Below are positions 7,201-9,030 of a DNA stretch of 9,030 nt, piece by piece. The notes under the pieces are model-generated. The model was not told the origin of the DNA. It did no database searches and saw nothing but the letters and a program-made list of their open reading frames with translations. The translations under genes and the position numbers were made by a program. How positions within the stretch are numbered: position 1 is the first letter of the stretch; the number at the start of each line of letters is the position of its first letter. The stretch is from Candidatus Omnitrophota bacterium (GTDB lineage Bacteria > Omnitrophota > Gorgyraeia > Gygaellales > Profunditerraquicolaceae): positions 1 through 9,030 of the forward strand of contig CAIRWO010000067.1 in assembly GCA_903882345.1 (NCBI GenBank), read 5' to 3'.

Positions 7201-7207
7201 AAAGTGA

Positions 7208-7765
7208 TTAAAATTTTACTTCCGGAACTATCCTGGCTGTCTCTTGCGCTTTAAAATATTCCGTAGCTACCCTAAAACCGGAGATATTGGCAATAACATT
7301 GCCCGGAAAGGTCCGCACCGTAATATTGTAATCCCTTACTGCTTCATTATAACGCATCCGCTCAACGGCAATACGGTTTTCCGTTCCGGACAACTCATCC
7401 ATAAGCTTCAAAAAGGTCTGGTCTGCTTTCAAGTTCGGGTAATTTTCCGTAACCATCAAGAGCCTTCCCAATGCCGCGTCTATGCTGCCTGCTGCCTTGA
7501 CCTTTTCATCTACCGTGCCTGCTTTTGCCCACTGTGAACGCGCATTGGTTACTTCTTCAAAAACTGTCTTTTCGTGAAGAGCATATCCTTTTACCGTATT
7601 CACAAGGTTGGGTATCAGGTCATTCCTTCTCTGCAGCTGGTTTTCCACCTGAGCCCATTTCGCGGTAATTGTCTCCTGTTTAGAAACAATAGCGTTATAA
7701 ACAGAAATTAAAGTTAGGACTATTAATACCGCTATTATGCCAAGAACGATTAAAATTTTTTTCAT
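7208..7765 (-). CDS. lemA: LemA family membrane protein
   Basis: The 185 residues fit the family's normal length. A single N-terminal membrane segment (about 4-22) is followed by the YN motif (23-24) and a long, mostly helical soluble domain. That domain carries the family signatures KWAQVENQLQRRNDLIPNLV (36-55), ENYPNLKAD (107-115) and ELSGTENRIAVERMRYN (124-140), and a terminal FPGNVIANISGFR (153-165). The molecular function of LemA proteins is poorly defined. They are anchored in the cytoplasmic membrane and often encoded next to TPM-domain proteins, as here, where the TPM gene ends 13 bases upstream. The start at 7765 is set by a strong GGGAGGT site. Family assignment is secure; role and partners are inferred from association only. 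Confidence 0.95.
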   Translation of the reverse strand: MKKILIVLGIIAVLIVLTLISVYNAIVSKQETITAKWAQVENQLQRRNDLIPNLVNTVKGYALHEKTVFEEVTNARSQWAKAGTVDEKVKAAGSIDAALGRLLMVTENYPNLKADQTFLKLMDELSGTENRIAVERMRYNEAVRDYNITVRTFPGNVIANISGFRVATEYFKAQETARIVPEVKF

Positions 7766-7770
7766 CAGTT

Positions 7771-7778
7771 ACCTCCCT
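7771..7778 (-). promoter_or_regulatory. Strong ribosome binding site of lemA
   Basis: AGGGAGGT on the minus strand lies five bases before the lemA ATG at 7765 and fills most of the 13-base gap after the TPM gene. It is among the strongest sites in the window and suggests high translation of lemA relative to its neighbours. Confidence 0.7.
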
Positions 7779-8531
7779 TTAAAAACCGCCGCCTGCGCCA
7801 CCGCCTCCTCCGCCGCCGCCGCCAAAGCCGCCACCACCAAAACCTCCTCCGCCAAAGCCTCCACCGGAATAGCCGCCTCCATATCCACCGCCCCAAAAAA
7901 CATTATTATAACGCCGGCCCAGCAAAATTGGTAAAATGAAAAATCCAAAGAAAAACAAAAATATAATGATTATAACTACAGTATTAATGGAATCAGATTG
8001 ACCGGCTCCTGCCGTCGTCTTGATCCCTTGTAAGGTGCTTAGCTGTATATTCGCATCTTTGGCTATCACTTGGGCTACTTTTAGCGCACCCTGATATAAA
8101 CCCAAGCCGTATTGGCCGTCTTTAAAATACGGCACCATGTAATTACGGCCGATCTCACCGCAAAGGCCGTCAGGAAGGATACCTTCCACTCCGTAGCCGG
8201 TCTCAATGCGCCAGCGCCTTTCTTGAACCGCTAAAAGAATAAGTACGCCGTTATCTTTGCCCTTTTTACCCGGTTTCCATTTATCAAAGAGCAAACGCGC
8301 ATATTCGGTTTCACCGAACGGAGAAATGGAATTTACGGTTACAACCGCGATTTCCGCCGAAGTCTTAGCATCCAGCTCGCTGATCAACGAATCTAACTTT
8401 TGTTTATATTCCGGGCTGATTACTCCCGCAAAATCATTGACCCAGCCTGCAGGCGAAGGAACATCGTCCGCGAAGATAATCGGGACCAGCGCTAAGACTA
8501 TGCAAATGATTAAAAGGCAGACTTTGCGCAT
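7779..8531 (-). CDS. Exported TPM-domain protein (YgcG-like) with membrane anchor and glycine-rich tail
   Basis: 250 residues. A cleavable signal peptide is likely (M1-A21: basic MRK, hydrophobic core, IFA at 19-21). The TPM domain follows (about 26-165): VNDFAGVISPEYKQKLDSLI (31-50), TSAEIAVVTV (57-66), DNGVLILLAVQERRWRIETGYGVEGILPDG (93-122) and the C-terminal helices with YGLGLYQGA (141-149). A membrane segment (about 184-204, very Ile/Phe rich) is followed by a short basic stretch and a tail of almost pure glycine. The layout puts the TPM domain outside the cytoplasmic membrane and the glycine tail inside. TPM domains (PF04536) have been linked to phosphatase activity and photosystem II repair in plants; the role of bacterial YgcG-type proteins is unclear. 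The gene starts four bases after the upstream stop without a visible ribosome binding site and precedes lemA, a pairing seen in many bacteria. Confidence 0.92.
   Translation of the reverse strand: MRKVCLLIICIVLALVPIIFADDVPSPAGWVNDFAGVISPEYKQKLDSLISELDAKTSAEIAVVTVNSISPFGETEYARLLFDKWKPGKKGKDNGVLILLAVQERRWRIETGYGVEGILPDGLCGEIGRNYMVPYFKDGQYGLGLYQGALKVAQVIAKDANIQLSTLQGIKTTAGAGQSDSINTVVIIIIFLFFFGFFILPILLGRRYNNVFWGGGYGGGYSGGGFGGGGFGGGGFGGGGGGGGGAGGGF
7782..7892 (-). repeat. Glycine-rich low-complexity tail of the TPM protein
   Basis: Residues 214-250 are built from irregular GGGY, GGGF and FGGGG units with an uninterrupted run of nine glycines near the end. The DNA is a GGN-type imperfect trinucleotide repeat, locally much richer in GC than its surroundings. 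Such tails are common at the ends of YgcG-type TPM proteins. The repeat is prone to slippage and to assembly error, but the frame closes normally at TAA. Confidence 0.85.
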
Positions 8532-8535
8532 CTGG

Positions 8536-9030
8536 CTAAAGCTTATCTACCGCATCTACCAGTTTCTCTAAATCATCTATGAACTTCTTAAATAGCTGGT
8601 CGATCTCGTCTGGAGATAGTTTCACTTGTTTATTCTTCGCTGCCAGTATTTTTGACCATGCCTGCGTATCCACCGGCAGGATATCCTCGATCTGTTTTAT
8701 AATATCCTGTTTCAGGTATGCGGGCGCCTTGCCTTTTATCCTGATGATGTTCCTCAAGATATGGATCACTGAATTCGTCGACTTAAAAAGCATATCCTTT
8801 AACGCATCCTTATCTTTGTTTCTTTTTAAGAAAAATTGGCGCAGGTGAATGAGCTTTAGCTTAAGTTCATGCTCGCACTGAAAGCGAAGGTTTTTTAAAT
8901 CTATGCTTATGTCCTTTAAGACGTTTTCCCCTGCCAACAAAACATAATTTTCTTTCATATCAAGGAACTCAATAGGAAATACATCAGTCGATGAAACAAT
9001 GTATTCCCGGCTGAAAAACAACGGCATGAA
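8536..9030 (-). CDS. Unrecognised mostly helical protein, C-terminal 164 residues, cut by right edge
   Basis: The frame is open to the window edge: a Met codon at 9025-9027 is preceded by an in-frame TTC and no stop, so the Met is probably internal and the real start lies outside. The visible part opens with FFSREYIVSSTDVFPIEF and LLAGENVLKD, then becomes a long chain of amphipathic, Lys/Leu-rich helices ending in DDLEKLVDAVDKL. No membrane segment or signal is visible. The opening pattern (a sequence leading to a 'fPiEfl...G.dvL' step and a helical bundle) resembles the tail of DNA-polymerase-beta-type nucleotidyltransferase proteins with a HEPN-like helical domain. The catalytic GS...D.D motif would lie upstream and is not visible, so this is only a hypothesis. 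It ends four bases before the TPM gene and may belong to the same transcription unit. Confidence 0.6.
   Translation of the reverse strand, partial: FMPLFFSREYIVSSTDVFPIEFLDMKENYVLLAGENVLKDISIDLKNLRFQCEHELKLKLIHLRQFFLKRNKDKDALKDMLFKSTNSVIHILRNIIRIKGKAPAYLKQDIIKQIEDILPVDTQAWSKILAAKNKQVKLSPDEIDQLFKKFIDDLEKLVDAVDKL

Noticed and set aside
7737..7934. A plus-strand open frame rich in Ala/Ser/Thr opposite the glycine tail
   Set aside because: It is the complement of the GGN repeat of the TPM protein; low complexity alone explains the open frame.
3184..8535. Search for promoters or terminators between genes
   Set aside because: All gaps are 4 to 13 bases; none holds a hairpin with a T-run or room for -35/-10 boxes.

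Overview
The window is one gene-dense stretch read entirely from the minus strand, so transcription runs from high to low coordinates. Eight protein genes, two of them cut by the window edges, follow each other with gaps of 4 to 13 bases and one 14-base overlap. There is no room for a promoter or terminator between them, which suggests a single transcription unit whose promoter and terminator lie outside the window. I see no RNA gene, CRISPR array, insertion sequence or attachment site, and no gene-free stretch longer than 13 bases.

In transcription order the genes are: (1) the 3' end of an unrecognised, mostly helical protein, possibly the tail of a nucleotidyltransferase-like protein; (2) an exported TPM-domain (YgcG-type) protein with a membrane anchor and a glycine-rich tail; (3) a LemA family membrane protein; (4) an alkaline-phosphatase-superfamily, phosphoglycerate-mutase-like protein that in this context is more likely a homoserine kinase; (5) aspartate kinase with two ACT domains and a convincing internal translation start for a separate regulatory subunit; (6) (R)-citramalate synthase; (7) valyl-tRNA synthetase; (8) the first 158 residues of nicotinate-nucleotide pyrophosphorylase (NadC), which runs off the left edge.

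Genes 4 to 7 form an amino-acid block. Aspartate kinase commits aspartate to the Lys/Thr/Met family, the candidate homoserine kinase would serve the threonine branch, citramalate synthase opens a threonine-independent route to isoleucine, and ValRS uses valine, made by the same enzymes that finish isoleucine. The TPM/LemA pair is an envelope module that often occurs together and here sits at the promoter-proximal side of the metabolic genes.

The organism is a bacterium of moderate GC with very compact gene packing. The bacterial-type LemA, NadC and ValRS, the TIGR02535-like enzyme beside lysC, and the style of the right-edge protein would fit an uncultured lineage such as Candidatus Omnitrophota (OP3). 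This is an impression from general knowledge, not a demonstrated placement. I found no clear undescribed system. The most interesting signals are the internal start in lysC, the reassigned function of the mutase-like gene, and two palindromic elements inside valS.
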